From positions 1,056,380 to 1,120,379 of the forward strand of contig NZ_BBRF01000001.1 in the NCBI RefSeq assembly GCF_000975135.1: DNA of 64,000 bases, in the 5' to 3' direction. The notes under the pieces were generated by a model that saw nothing but the letters and a program-made list of their open reading frames with translations, was not told the origin of the DNA and ran no database searches. A program made the position numbers and the translations under genes. This stretch comes from Demequina aurantiaca. GTDB lineage: Bacteria; Actinomycetota; Actinomycetes; Actinomycetales; Demequinaceae. Positions 44,771 through 52,889 of this stretch are shown piece after piece; within the stretch, counting starts at the first letter, position 1, and every line of letters begins with the position of its first letter.

Positions 44771-45061
44771 TCAGCGCTGGGCGACTCTGGCCCTCCGGTG
44801 CTCGTTGACGTAGGCGAGAGCGGTTCCGACAAGTGAGGCGACGGCGCAGGAGAAGACTGCTTGGGAAGGCAGACTCGTCATATTCACGGACCGCGTCACC
44901 ACGACGTAGCCGATCGCCCAAGCCCACACGGGCGCCAATGCGGCCGAGAGGTGCCAATCCCTGAACTCAAAGTGCTTGTGAAGCCAGTGCGCGTAGAGAA
45001 AACCAAGGGCTGTTCCAGCGATAGTGACCAGCAAGAACATTTGGAACCACTCCAGGGGCAC
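44771..45061 (-). CDS. Small hypothetical membrane protein (three helices)
   Basis: A 96-residue protein with hydrophobic segments at about 5-25, 40-57 and 63-85 and a basic C-terminus (EHRRARVAQR). No family recognised. Starts at GTG 45061 with AGTCCCC upstream, a poor ribosome-binding site. It converges with poxB, two bases between the stops. Confidence 0.55.
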   Translation of the reverse strand: MPLEWFQMFLLVTIAGTALGFLYAHWLHKHFEFRDWHLSAALAPVWAWAIGYVVVTRSVNMTSLPSQAVFSCAVASLVGTALAYVNEHRRARVAQR

Positions 45062-45143
45062 AAATAGGGGACTTCCATTTCACGCTAACACGACGAGTTT
45101 TGCTCGCGCTGTTCAGCGATCTGGGCGACTTTCCGTCAGGCGG

Positions 45144-45635
45144 CTAGCGATAGTTGACGAACTGCAGTGCAGCGTCGACGTCCGCACCCTTGAGTAGCGC
45201 CATGGTGGTCTGCAGGTCGTCGCGGCTCTTGGAGCTCACGCGCAATTCGTCTCCCTGGATAAGCGCCTTGACGCCCTTGGGGCCCTCGTCGCGCACTAGC
45301 TTGGTGAGTTTCTTGGCCACGTCCTGGGCGATGCCTTCCTTGACCGACGCGACGAGGCGAAACTCCTTGCCGGAAGGGATCGGGTCGCCGTAATCGAGCG
45401 CCTTCATGGAGATGTTGCGCTTGGCGAGCTTGCCGATGAAGACGTCGAGGACGGCCTTCACGCGCTCCTCGGAGTTGGCCTTCATCAGGATGTTCTCCCC
45501 GGACATCTCGATCGACGCACCCACGCCCTTAAAGTCGTAGCGCTGTGCGATCTCCTTGTGAGCCTGATTGAGGGCGTTGTCGACCTCCTGCTGGTCTACC
45601 TTGGATACGACGTCGAACGAGGAATCGCTGGCCAT
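45144..45635 (-). CDS. yajQ: YajQ-family nucleotide-binding protein (cyclic-di-GMP-binding type)
   Basis: A 163-residue UPF0234 protein: [27 protein letters not shown] and a C-terminal [24 protein letters not shown]-type end are typical. E. coli YajQ binds nucleotides, and a Xanthomonas homologue binds cyclic-di-GMP and acts in gene control. Actinobacterial function is not known. ATG behind a perfect AGGAGG. It stands alone. Confidence 0.92.
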   Translation of the reverse strand: MASDSSFDVVSKVDQQEVDNALNQAHKEIAQRYDFKGVGASIEMSGENILMKANSEERVKAVLDVFIGKLAKRNISMKALDYGDPIPSGKEFRLVASVKEGIAQDVAKKLTKLVRDEGPKGVKALIQGDELRVSSKSRDDLQTTMALLKGADVDAALQFVNYR

Positions 45636-45735
45636 GAGTGCCTCCTAATAGGGCCCCGCGCCTGTTCCGGCGAGGGCGAGCTGTGCGGTGATGAGACCCC
45701 AGTTCGCGCCGAGGCCGTTTCACTTGCTATCCTTC

Positions 45736-45770
45736 CATGCGCGCCACCTTGGTTTCCAATGTGGCGCATG
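45736..45770 (+). repeat. Palindrome abutting the 5' end of tRNA-Tyr
   Basis: CATGCGCGCCAC (45736-45747) and GTGGCGCATG (45761-45770) are complementary with a two-base bulge. The right arm ends on the first base of the mature tRNA. TATCCT at 45728-45733 is a likely -10, so the hairpin would be in the precursor leader, next to the RNase P cut. Confidence 0.45.
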
Positions 45771-45851
45771 GCGAGTTGCCCGAGCGGCCAAAGGGAGCTG
45801 ACTGTAAATCAGCCGTCAACGACTTCACAGGTTCGAATCCTGTACTCGCCA
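45770..45851 (+). tRNA. tRNA-Tyr (anticodon GTA)
   Basis: An 82-base class II tRNA with acceptor GGCGAGT/ACTCGCC and discriminator A. Anticodon arm GCTGA-CTGTAAA-TCAGC gives GTA. It has a long variable arm of 13 bases and a T arm ACAGG-TTCGAAT-CCTGT. CCA is not encoded. Confidence 0.95.
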
Positions 45852-45857
45852 CACTCA

Positions 45858-45889
45858 GGCCCGCTGCGTACGCAGCGGGCCTTTTTGTT
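45858..45889 (+). terminator. Rho-independent terminator of tRNA-Tyr
   Basis: The perfect 24-base palindrome 45858-45881 (GGCCCGCTGCGT and its complement) is followed by TTTTTGTT. The best intrinsic terminator in the window. Confidence 0.92.
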
Positions 45890-45924
45890 GCCCAGGATGC
45901 ATCCCTGACCCGACTCCGTCACCC

Positions 45925-45976
45925 GCGCCTACATCTCGACGCATTTAGGCCCCAAAACCAGCTCAGATGTAAGCGC
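45925..45976. repeat. Palindromic intergenic repeat, copy 1
   Basis: GCGCCTACATCT (45925-45936) and AGATGTAAGCGC (45965-45976) pair with one mismatch around 28 bases. The loop shares CGA, CATTTA, CCCC and AAAAC blocks with the copy at 47187, so this is a dispersed element and not only a chance hairpin. Located before the HNH lipoprotein gene. Confidence 0.7.
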
Positions 45977-46075
45977 AGGGCGCGCCGATCCGGAATGAGA
46001 CGTTGGCCACACGGGCTGGGTTCAGCAGGCGCGACAGGGTTAACGTTCATCCAGGTTTAAGTGCTGAGGAGCATG

Positions 46076-47176
46076 ATGAAGAAGGCTGAGAAGACGCGCC
46101 ACCCCTTCGCAAGGGCGCTCGGGTCCATTGCATCACTGATGGTGTGGGGCACCGTACTCAGTGCGTGCACCACCACCGCCGGTTCGGAGACCAGTGTTGG
46201 GGCGGACGGTGTCGCCACTGCGGCCGCTGCGTCACCGACCGTCACGTCATCGGCCGATGCGCCCGTGTCCTCATCCGAATCGCCGAGTTCCTCCGTAGCG
46301 GCCGATCCGTCGCCGTCTCCTTCGGTCACGCCCGGCGCAGTGGAGGCCGAGGCCGCCGCCCCCGCGCCACCGCCCGATGCTGAGGACGGCACCGCACTGG
46401 CCGCGGCTCTCGCGCTCGCGGTCAAGGGACGCGCGGCCAAGACCGGCTACGCGCGCGAGCAGTTCGGCAGTGGCTGGGTGGACGTGGACCGCAACGGTTG
46501 TGACACGCGCAGCGACATGTTGATCCTGCGCCTCACGGCGCTCAATGTGGACGGCAAGTGCAAGGTGATGTCGGGCGATCTCGCTGACCCGTACACGGGC
46601 ACGTCGGTGCACTTTGTCCGTGGCGGCAAGAGCGAGGTCGACGTCGACCACATCGTCGCACTGTCGGACGCCTGGCAGAAGGGCGCCGCCACCTGGCCCT
46701 TTGCGCAGCGCGTCGCGTTCGCCAACGACCCGCTCAACCTCGAGCCCATCGATGCCGGCGCCAACCGCCAGAAGAGCGACGGCGACGCCGCGACGTGGCT
46801 GCCGTCCAACAAGGCGTTCCGCTGTGACTACGTGGCACGCCAGGTCGCGGTGAAAACCAAGTACGACGTCTGGGTCACCGACGCCGAGCTCGGCGCCATG
46901 ACACGGGTTCTCGACACCTGCCCAGGGGAGCCGATGCCGTCGTTCGGCTCGCAGCCCATCCTCGCCCAGAACACGGGCGGCCCCGAGCCCACGAAGTCCG
47001 AGGCCCCGGCGCCTAAGAAGACCGAGGCCCCAGCCCCCAAGCCCGAGCCTGAGCTCGACGAGCGCTTCCCGTATTGCAAGGATCTGCCCTCCGGCTACGG
47101 ACCGTACGTCAAGGGCACCGACCCGGAATACGACTGGTACACCGACCGCGATGGCGACGGAGTGGTCTGCGAGTAG
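46076..47176 (+). CDS. Secreted HNH nuclease-family lipoprotein with C-terminal excalibur domain
   Basis: A 366-residue protein with a signal sequence ending in the lipobox LSAC (C31). A Ser/Ala/Pro-rich linker follows (about 35-105), then an HNH domain of the DUF1524/GmrSD-like type (DVDHIVALSDAW; NLEPIDAGANRQKSDGDAA), a Lys/Pro/Glu repeat linker and an excalibur calcium-binding end (YDWYTDRDGDGVVCE). Starts possible at ATG 46076 (chosen, GAGGAG four bases upstream), ATG 46073 or GTG 46061. Such proteins are frequent in actinobacteria and are thought to be surface nucleases. It is flanked on both sides by copies of the same palindromic repeat. Confidence 0.82.
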   Translation: MKKAEKTRHPFARALGSIASLMVWGTVLSACTTTAGSETSVGADGVATAAAASPTVTSSADAPVSSSESPSSSVAADPSPSPSVTPGAVEAEAAAPAPPPDAEDGTALAAALALAVKGRAAKTGYAREQFGSGWVDVDRNGCDTRSDMLILRLTALNVDGKCKVMSGDLADPYTGTSVHFVRGGKSEVDVDHIVALSDAWQKGAATWPFAQRVAFANDPLNLEPIDAGANRQKSDGDAATWLPSNKAFRCDYVARQVAVKTKYDVWVTDAELGAMTRVLDTCPGEPMPSFGSQPILAQNTGGPEPTKSEAPAPKKTEAPAPKPEPELDERFPYCKDLPSGYGPYVKGTDPEYDWYTDRDGDGVVCE

Positions 47177-47186
47177 TCGAGTTGCT

Positions 47187-47244
47187 CCTGCGCTTACATC
47201 CGAGCTCATTTACCCCGAAAACTCGAACCAGATGTAAGCGCAGG
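47187..47244. repeat. Palindromic intergenic repeat, copy 2
   Basis: CCTGCGCTTACATC (47187-47200) and GATGTAAGCGCAGG (47231-47244) are perfectly complementary over 14 bases with a 30-base loop. It matches copy 1 in arms and in loop blocks. It starts ten bases after the HNH gene stop. No gene is seen in the rest of 47177-47314. Confidence 0.7.
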
Positions 47245-47314
47245 GCCCGCGGCCCCGGGACCAGGATCAGCGGACCAGCGCCGAGGATCCGCGGTTCGGG
47301 AGGCCGCCGCACTA

Positions 47315-48322
47315 CTACGCGTCCTTGGCGCACCTAAAGCTGATGTGCGTCGTCCCACTGTCTTCCGCCTGAGGCGACCTTGCGGCGGGCCGATAGCGCA
47401 GGCAGTACTCGGGCGCGCACAGGTGCGAGCCGCCCTTGAGCACTCGGCGCGGAATCTCCGAACCCGGTTCCGCACTCGCGGACGCCAGCCTCGCGTCGGA
47501 CGGCCCACACGTGCAGCCGTCGCCGCAGCCGGCTTCCCCGGCCCCAGCATCGGCCGATGCCGGGGTAGTCGCGGGTGGCGACAGCAGGTTGGCAGAGGGT
47601 CCAGTGGTGGGCGCCTGGTCGCCCGCGGCCGCCCGATGCGACGGCGTGTAGTAGGACGAGGTCCACTCCCAGGTGTTGCCGATCATGTCGACGAGCCCAA
47701 AGGGATTGGCGGGGAAGGTGCCGACAGGGGAGGTGCCCACCCAACCTTCGGCGCCGGTGTTGAGGTAAGGGAACTTACCCTGCCAATTGTTGGCCATCAG
47801 TTTGCCGTCGGGATGAACCTCCTCGCCCCAGGCGTAGGTGGCGCCATCCAGCCCACCGCGGGCGGCGTATTCGAACTCGGCCTCGGTGGGCAGGCGCTTG
47901 CCGGCCCAGGTGGCGTAGGCCTGCGCGTCCTCGAAGCACACGTGGAGGACGGGGTGGTCGGACCGGTCCTCGATGCCGGAGTCCGGGCCAAAGGGGTGAC
48001 GCCACTGCGCGCCCTTCTCCCAGGACCACCACTGGCGCCAATCCGTCAGATCTACGGGACCCGAGGTGGGCGTGAATGCGAGCGAGCCCGGCACCAGCGC
48101 GGTTGGGTCGACGCCCGGATAAAGGGCGGGGTCCATGGGACGCTCGGCGACAGTCACGTAGCCGGTCGACTCGACAAACTCGGCGAACTGGGTATTGGTC
48201 ACCGGGTGGGCATCGAGCAGGAAGTCGCTGACGCAGACGCGGTGGATGGGGCGCTCGTCAGGATAGAAGTCGTGGGAGCCCATAGAGAATTCGCCGCCCG
48301 GGATGTGCACCATGTCAGTCAT
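47315..48322 (-). CDS. Formylglycine-generating enzyme family protein
   Basis: A 335-residue FGE/SUMF1-fold protein. FGE oxidises a cysteine in sulfatases to formylglycine using O2 and copper. Opening HIPGGEFSMGSHDFYPDERP, TEAEFEYAARGG, NTWEWTSSYY, and the two active-site cysteines C302 and C307 in SHLCAPEYCLRYR are all present, so it looks catalytically complete. An Ala/Pro/Gly-rich insert (about 233-288) holds three more cysteines (C266, C270, C272). ATG 48322 overlaps the nrdG stop (ATGA). No sulfatase gene is in the window; other substrates are possible. Confidence 0.85.
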   Translation of the reverse strand: MTDMVHIPGGEFSMGSHDFYPDERPIHRVCVSDFLLDAHPVTNTQFAEFVESTGYVTVAERPMDPALYPGVDPTALVPGSLAFTPTSGPVDLTDWRQWWSWEKGAQWRHPFGPDSGIEDRSDHPVLHVCFEDAQAYATWAGKRLPTEAEFEYAARGGLDGATYAWGEEVHPDGKLMANNWQGKFPYLNTGAEGWVGTSPVGTFPANPFGLVDMIGNTWEWTSSYYTPSHRAAAGDQAPTTGPSANLLSPPATTPASADAGAGEAGCGDGCTCGPSDARLASASAEPGSEIPRRVLKGGSHLCAPEYCLRYRPAARSPQAEDSGTTHISFRCAKDA

Positions 48323-48924
48323 GAATTCAGCCTATCTGCGGGCCGGGGCGCGGTGGACTCCTGCCCCCAGGGAGCGGTTCGCTCCACCGCGCGGCCCTGT
48401 GCGCGGGAGGCGGGCGCGTCGAGTACACGCTGATTGCGTGACCCTCGGTGCGCGAGAGTGAGGTCCCTCTGGGACTGTTCGAAAGGCCCGTCGACCAGGA
48501 CGTCGATCACCCGGAGTAGTTCAATCTTGTCGACGGACTCGTGGCTGAGTTGCTCGAACGTGTAGCCAGTCCAACACCAGACGTCTTTGGACGTGCCGAA
48601 CTCGTGGCGCAAGCGCTGAACGATCGACAGCGCGACTCCCGTGTTCAGGAAGGGCTCGCCGCCCAGCAGCGAGAGTCCCTGAACCGCGGGATGAGCGAGG
48701 TCGGCGATGATTCGGTTTTCCAGCGCTGGCGAGTACGGCTCGCCGTAGCGGAAGTTCCACGTGGCCTCGTTGAAGCACCCCTCGCACGCAAACAGGCAGC
48801 CGCTCACATACAAGCTGCACCTCACGCCCTCGCCGTCCACAAAACTGAACGGCTTGTAGTCGGCGACGTAGCGCTGGCTGACCTTGACTGCCTGCCACTG
48901 CTCGGGGACGGGCGTGCGCGCCAT
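48319..48924 (-). CDS. nrdG: Anaerobic ribonucleotide reductase activating enzyme (radical SAM)
   Basis: A 201-residue radical-SAM activase that places the glycyl radical on NrdD. Its cluster motif is C43-x3-C47-x2-C50 (GCLFACEGC), with LSLLGGEPF as the SAM-contact region. A 45-residue hydrophilic C-terminal tail (Arg/Ala/Pro-rich) exceeds the E. coli protein (154). ATG 48924 lies three bases after the nrdD stop. Confidence 0.93.
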   Translation of the reverse strand: MARTPVPEQWQAVKVSQRYVADYKPFSFVDGEGVRCSLYVSGCLFACEGCFNEATWNFRYGEPYSPALENRIIADLAHPAVQGLSLLGGEPFLNTGVALSIVQRLRHEFGTSKDVWCWTGYTFEQLSHESVDKIELLRVIDVLVDGPFEQSQRDLTLAHRGSRNQRVLDAPASRAQGRAVERTAPWGQESTAPRPADRLNS

Positions 48925-48927
48925 GGG

Positions 48928-51171
48928 CTACGCCCCATCCGGAGTGGTGGCAGTGCCCACGCCGGCTGCGGCATCGTCTGCCCGTACCGATCCCGGCAGA
49001 TGCTTCACCCGGGCGGCAATCTCGGCGTGACGCCCGCGCACCATCGGCCGCTGCTGTGGATTGCCCAGGTAGCCGCACGTGCGCTTGACCACATCGCACG
49101 TCTGTGGATCCGAGTTGCCGCATTCCGGGCAGCGGAAGCCGCGCGCCGTCGGGTTGAAATCCCCGGCATAGCCGCATTCAAAGCACCGGTCGATGGGGGT
49201 GTTGGTTCCCAGGTAGCCGATGCGGTCGTACGAGTAGTCCCACACGGCCTCCAGGGCGCGGGGATTGGTGTGTAACACGGGGTACTCGCAGTAGTGAATG
49301 AAGCCGCCTGACGTGTACTGGGCGTAGTCCGCCTCGAAGTCGAGCTTCTCAAAGGGGGTGGGGTTCTTGCGCACGTCGTAGTGGAAGCTGTTCGTGTAGT
49401 AGTCCTTGTCGGTGATGTCCGCGACCGACCCAAACCGCTCCTTATCGAGGCGGCAGAACCGGTCCGTCAGGGACTCGCTAGGAGTCGAGTAGACGGACAC
49501 CTGATAACCCGAGCGCGCGGTCCACTCGCGGGCGGCCGCCTGCAGGCGTTGCAGCACGGCGATGGTCAGGTCCTTGGCCCCGGGCGTCGTTTCCCAGTCG
49601 CCGCCATAGAAAGCCGCGGCCACCTCGTACAGGCCGATGTATCCCAGCGACACCGTCGCGCGACCGTCTCGGAAGAGGGTGTCCACGTCGGCGTCGGGGC
49701 TCAAGCGCTCGCCAAACGCGCCGTGCACATACAGGATGGGCGCATTGGCGGGGAGGGCCTCCTTGCACCGTGCGACGCGGTACATGAGCGCGTCGTCTAC
49801 CGTCGTCAGGCGCTCGTCGAGCAGGCGCCAGAAGGCGGCCCGGTCACCCCCGGACTCAAGCGCGATTCGCGGCAGGTTCAGCGTCACGACGCCCAGGTTC
49901 ATGCGGCCCACCACGACATCGTTGCCGTCCGCATCGTGCCAGCCCTGCAAGAACGAGCGGCACCCCATGGGCGCCTTGAAAGAACCGGTGAGTTCCACGA
50001 TCTTGTCGTAGTTCAGCACGTCCGGGTACATGCGCTTGGCGGCGCACTCGACGGCGAGGGTCTTGATGTCGTAGTTGGGGTCCTCGGGCTCGAGGTTGAC
50101 GTGGCGGCGCAGCGTAAACAGCAGCTTGGGGAAGATGGCGGTGCGGCCCTCCGCTCCCAGGCCGGTGAGGCGGACCCGCAGAATGGCGCGCTGGACCTCA
50201 CGCTCGTACCAGTCGGTTCCGAGCCCAAAGCCGACCGACGTGAACGGCGTTTGCCCGTTGCTCGTGAATAGAGTGTTGATCTCGTATTCGAGGCTCTGCA
50301 TCGCGTCGTAGATGTCCTTGGTAGTGCGCTCGCGGGCGTAGTCATCGTGACGCGCCGGGTCCTCGATCCACGTCGCAGCCTCGGCCGCGTGCTTGGCGTA
50401 GTTGAGGCGCGCGTAGGGCGCCAGCAGCTCGTCGATGCGGTTAACCGTGCACCCGCCGTACTGGCTGGACGAGACGTTCGCGATGATCTGGGTGATTTGC
50501 GCGGTGGCGGTCTGAATCGACCTGGGTGGCTCGACCTGGGCATTGCCCAGCCGGAAGCCGTGGCCGAGCATGGTCTCGAAGTCAATCAGACAACAGTTCG
50601 TCATGGGTGCATAGGGGTGATAGTCCAGGTCGTGGAAGTGGATGTCGCCTTTGGCGTGCGCGTTGGCGACGTGGGGCGGAAGCATCCTGAGGCCGATGGC
50701 TTTGCCCACCACGCCCGCCGTGAGGTCGCGCTGGGTGTTGAACACGTCCGCGTCTTTATTGGCGTTCTCGTTGACCAGGGTCGAGTCCTTCTCAAGGAGG
50801 CCCACGATCGCGTGGTTGAGGTCCTTTGACTTGCTTCGCGCGACGTCGCGCTCGGTGCGATAGTCGATGTACGCCCGCGCGACGCGGCGCTCGCCGGACT
50901 CGAGCAGCTCGTGCTCGACCACCGACTGAATCTCGTGAATCTGCACGTTGTCGAAGTACCGCGCTGCCAGCAGATCGCTCACCCTCTGGGTAAGAGTCGC
51001 AATGGTGTCTTGATGGTCTTCCGTCAAATCGGCGTAAACCGCGACGAATGCCTGGCTCAACGCGGCGGAGATTCGCGCCTCGTCAAAGGGTAGGACGCGC
51101 CCGTCGCGCTTGACCACGCGCGGCGCGATCGTGTGCGGCGTGACCGGATGTGCAGCTTCGGTGATGCTCAT
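48928..51171 (-). CDS. nrdD: Class III anaerobic ribonucleoside-triphosphate reductase
   Basis: A 747-residue oxygen-sensitive enzyme that makes dNTPs without O2. An N-terminal ATP-cone (about 20-110, VVKRDGRVLPFDEARI) gives allosteric control. The barrel contains HFHDLDYHPY and MTNCCLIDF. Zinc ligands C663-x2-C666 and C681-x2-C684 precede the glycyl-radical site RTCGYL (G700). ATG 51171 with AGGGGG upstream; a longer frame to 51213 would run through the upstream control site. Two NrdR-type boxes lie just upstream. Confidence 0.94.
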   Translation of the reverse strand: MSITEAAHPVTPHTIAPRVVKRDGRVLPFDEARISAALSQAFVAVYADLTEDHQDTIATLTQRVSDLLAARYFDNVQIHEIQSVVEHELLESGERRVARAYIDYRTERDVARSKSKDLNHAIVGLLEKDSTLVNENANKDADVFNTQRDLTAGVVGKAIGLRMLPPHVANAHAKGDIHFHDLDYHPYAPMTNCCLIDFETMLGHGFRLGNAQVEPPRSIQTATAQITQIIANVSSSQYGGCTVNRIDELLAPYARLNYAKHAAEAATWIEDPARHDDYARERTTKDIYDAMQSLEYEINTLFTSNGQTPFTSVGFGLGTDWYEREVQRAILRVRLTGLGAEGRTAIFPKLLFTLRRHVNLEPEDPNYDIKTLAVECAAKRMYPDVLNYDKIVELTGSFKAPMGCRSFLQGWHDADGNDVVVGRMNLGVVTLNLPRIALESGGDRAAFWRLLDERLTTVDDALMYRVARCKEALPANAPILYVHGAFGERLSPDADVDTLFRDGRATVSLGYIGLYEVAAAFYGGDWETTPGAKDLTIAVLQRLQAAAREWTARSGYQVSVYSTPSESLTDRFCRLDKERFGSVADITDKDYYTNSFHYDVRKNPTPFEKLDFEADYAQYTSGGFIHYCEYPVLHTNPRALEAVWDYSYDRIGYLGTNTPIDRCFECGYAGDFNPTARGFRCPECGNSDPQTCDVVKRTCGYLGNPQQRPMVRGRHAEIAARVKHLPGSVRADDAAAGVGTATTPDGA

Positions 51172-51210
51172 GTTTGCCCCCTGGGTTGGCGCCAGCGCTG
51201 GCGCTCCTAT

Positions 51211-51224
51211 CACTACATGTAGTG
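51211..51224. promoter_or_regulatory. NrdR box 1 (nrdD-proximal)
   Basis: CACTACATGTAGTG is a perfect 14-base palindrome resembling the NrdR recognition box, 40 bases upstream of the nrdD ATG. Confidence 0.8.
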
Positions 51225-51241
51225 CTGTTTCAATAAACTGA

Positions 51242-51255
51242 AACTAGATGTAGTG
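51242..51255. promoter_or_regulatory. NrdR box 2
   Basis: AACTAGATGTAGTG is a second, imperfect copy exactly 31 bases from box 1, about three helical turns, the usual spacing of paired NrdR boxes. A TTGAAA-like -35 on the minus strand lies between them. Confidence 0.75.
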
Positions 51256-51275
51256 GCGGGGCTAGGGGCGGGACG

Positions 51276-52775
51276 TTAGTCCCGGGTCGCTGCTGGCGGC
51301 TCCTCGTCGACGACGACGGCGCCCACAAACTTGCCGCGCTTGACGATGATGTCGTCGTGCATGTCCTCGAGTTCCATGCCGCGGGTTTCTGGGACTCTGA
51401 AGTACACAAAGATCAGTGACAGGAACGCCATCGCGGCGTAGAACCCGTAGGCGAACGTGAGGCCGATGTCCGCAAACACGGGGAATGTCATGGTGATCGC
51501 GAAGTTCGCCAGCCACTGGGCTGCAGCCGCCACGGCGAGCGCAGTCGCACGGATACGGTTGGGGAACATCTCGCCCAGCAGTACCCACACCACCGGGCCC
51601 CAGGTCGCACCAAAGAAGACCACGAACGCGTTGGCCCCAATGATCGCCACCGTGTCCCAGTTGCCGGTGAAGGTGGCGACGTCCTCGCCGTTGACCACCT
51701 CAGACGTGGCGTTGGAGAAGGCAATGGCCATGATGCCCAGGGACAGGAACATGCCCGTCGAGCCGATGAGCAGCAGGAGGCGCCGGCCTATCCTGTCGAC
51801 CAGCATGATGGCGACGATCGTGACAACAATGTTGGTGACTGACGTGATGGTGGAGGTGAGGAAGGGGTTCTCGATTCCGACCGACGACCACAGCGACGTT
51901 GAGTAGTAGAAGATCACGTTGATGCCCACGAACTGCTGGAACACCGACAGCAGAATGCCGGTCCACACTACGGATTTGAGGCCAAAACTGGTGCCGCGCA
52001 GATCCCGCAGCGACCGCTTGTCGTCGGTGCCGAGCGACTCCTGAATCTGCTCGATGCGCAGGTGCACATCCGTCTCGCCGGTGAACTCCCGCAGCACCAC
52101 GGCGGCCTCGTCGTTGCGGTGCTTGCCTACGAGGTAGCGGGGCGACTCGGGCAGTCGCAGGGCGGCAAGACCGTAGATCACCGCCGGCACCGCGGCCGCC
52201 ATGAACATCCAGCGCCACGCCTCAAGGCCAAACCACAGGTCGTTGGAGGCATCGCCGGCGGTGTTGGCAAAGAGCTGGTCGCTGAGCAGCGCGGAGAAGA
52301 TACCGAGGACAATCGCGAGCTGCTGGAGCGAACCAAGCCGGCCGCGGAACTTGGCCGGGGCGACCTCCGCGATGTAGGCCGGCGCGATGACCGAGGCCGC
52401 GCCGATCGCCAGACCGCCGAGCACCCGCCAGAGGATCAGGTCCGCGACGCCAAACGCGAAGCCGGAGCCAAACGCAGAGACAAAGAACAGGATCGAGGAG
52501 AGCACCATGACCCGGATGCGCCCGTACTTGTTCGCCAGGGTGCCCGCGAACCAGGCGCCCACCGCGCAACCCAGGAGTGCCGAGGCGACGGCAAAGCCGG
52601 TGAGTGCATCGCCGAGCGCAAAGTCCTTCTGGATTGCATCGACTGCGCCGTTGACGACGGAGGAGTCGAAGCCAAAGAGGAATCCACCGAGCGCGGCGCC
52701 GACGCTGATGCCAATTACTCTGCGGTTCAGCTTGGCATCCGGGATGGGGGTGGTGGGATCGACCGGTGCGGCCAT
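51276..52775 (-). CDS. MFS sugar porter (sugar:proton symporter)
   Basis: A 499-residue transporter with 12 helices of the sugar porter family (XylE/GlcP/GalP-like). Signatures: GFLFGFDSSVVNGA, the central LPESPRYLV, QQFVGINVIFYYS in helix 7 that contacts the sugar, DRIGRR, and the C-terminal VPETRGMELEDM. Imports a hexose or pentose; which one cannot be told. ATG 52775 follows AAAGGAGT. Single gene in the gap between nrdD and ycaQ. Confidence 0.9.
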   Translation of the reverse strand: MAAPVDPTTPIPDAKLNRRVIGISVGAALGGFLFGFDSSVVNGAVDAIQKDFALGDALTGFAVASALLGCAVGAWFAGTLANKYGRIRVMVLSSILFFVSAFGSGFAFGVADLILWRVLGGLAIGAASVIAPAYIAEVAPAKFRGRLGSLQQLAIVLGIFSALLSDQLFANTAGDASNDLWFGLEAWRWMFMAAAVPAVIYGLAALRLPESPRYLVGKHRNDEAAVVLREFTGETDVHLRIEQIQESLGTDDKRSLRDLRGTSFGLKSVVWTGILLSVFQQFVGINVIFYYSTSLWSSVGIENPFLTSTITSVTNIVVTIVAIMLVDRIGRRLLLLIGSTGMFLSLGIMAIAFSNATSEVVNGEDVATFTGNWDTVAIIGANAFVVFFGATWGPVVWVLLGEMFPNRIRATALAVAAAAQWLANFAITMTFPVFADIGLTFAYGFYAAMAFLSLIFVYFRVPETRGMELEDMHDDIIVKRGKFVGAVVVDEEPPAATRD

Positions 52776-52889
52776 GGGCTGACTCCTTTGTACAGTGCGG
52801 GCCTGGACCCACGTACCTGGCGTGTAGTACTCACACTAGCGCCCGTTGGGGCCACCCGCGCTCCGAAAACGGGCCGGACAAACGGTGAT

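Noticed and set aside
42915..44957. A 680-codon open frame antisense to poxB
   Set aside because: High-GC coding DNA leaves long open frames on the other strand. The sense frame encodes a complete PoxB with all motifs, while the antisense translation is Arg/His-rich with no domain.
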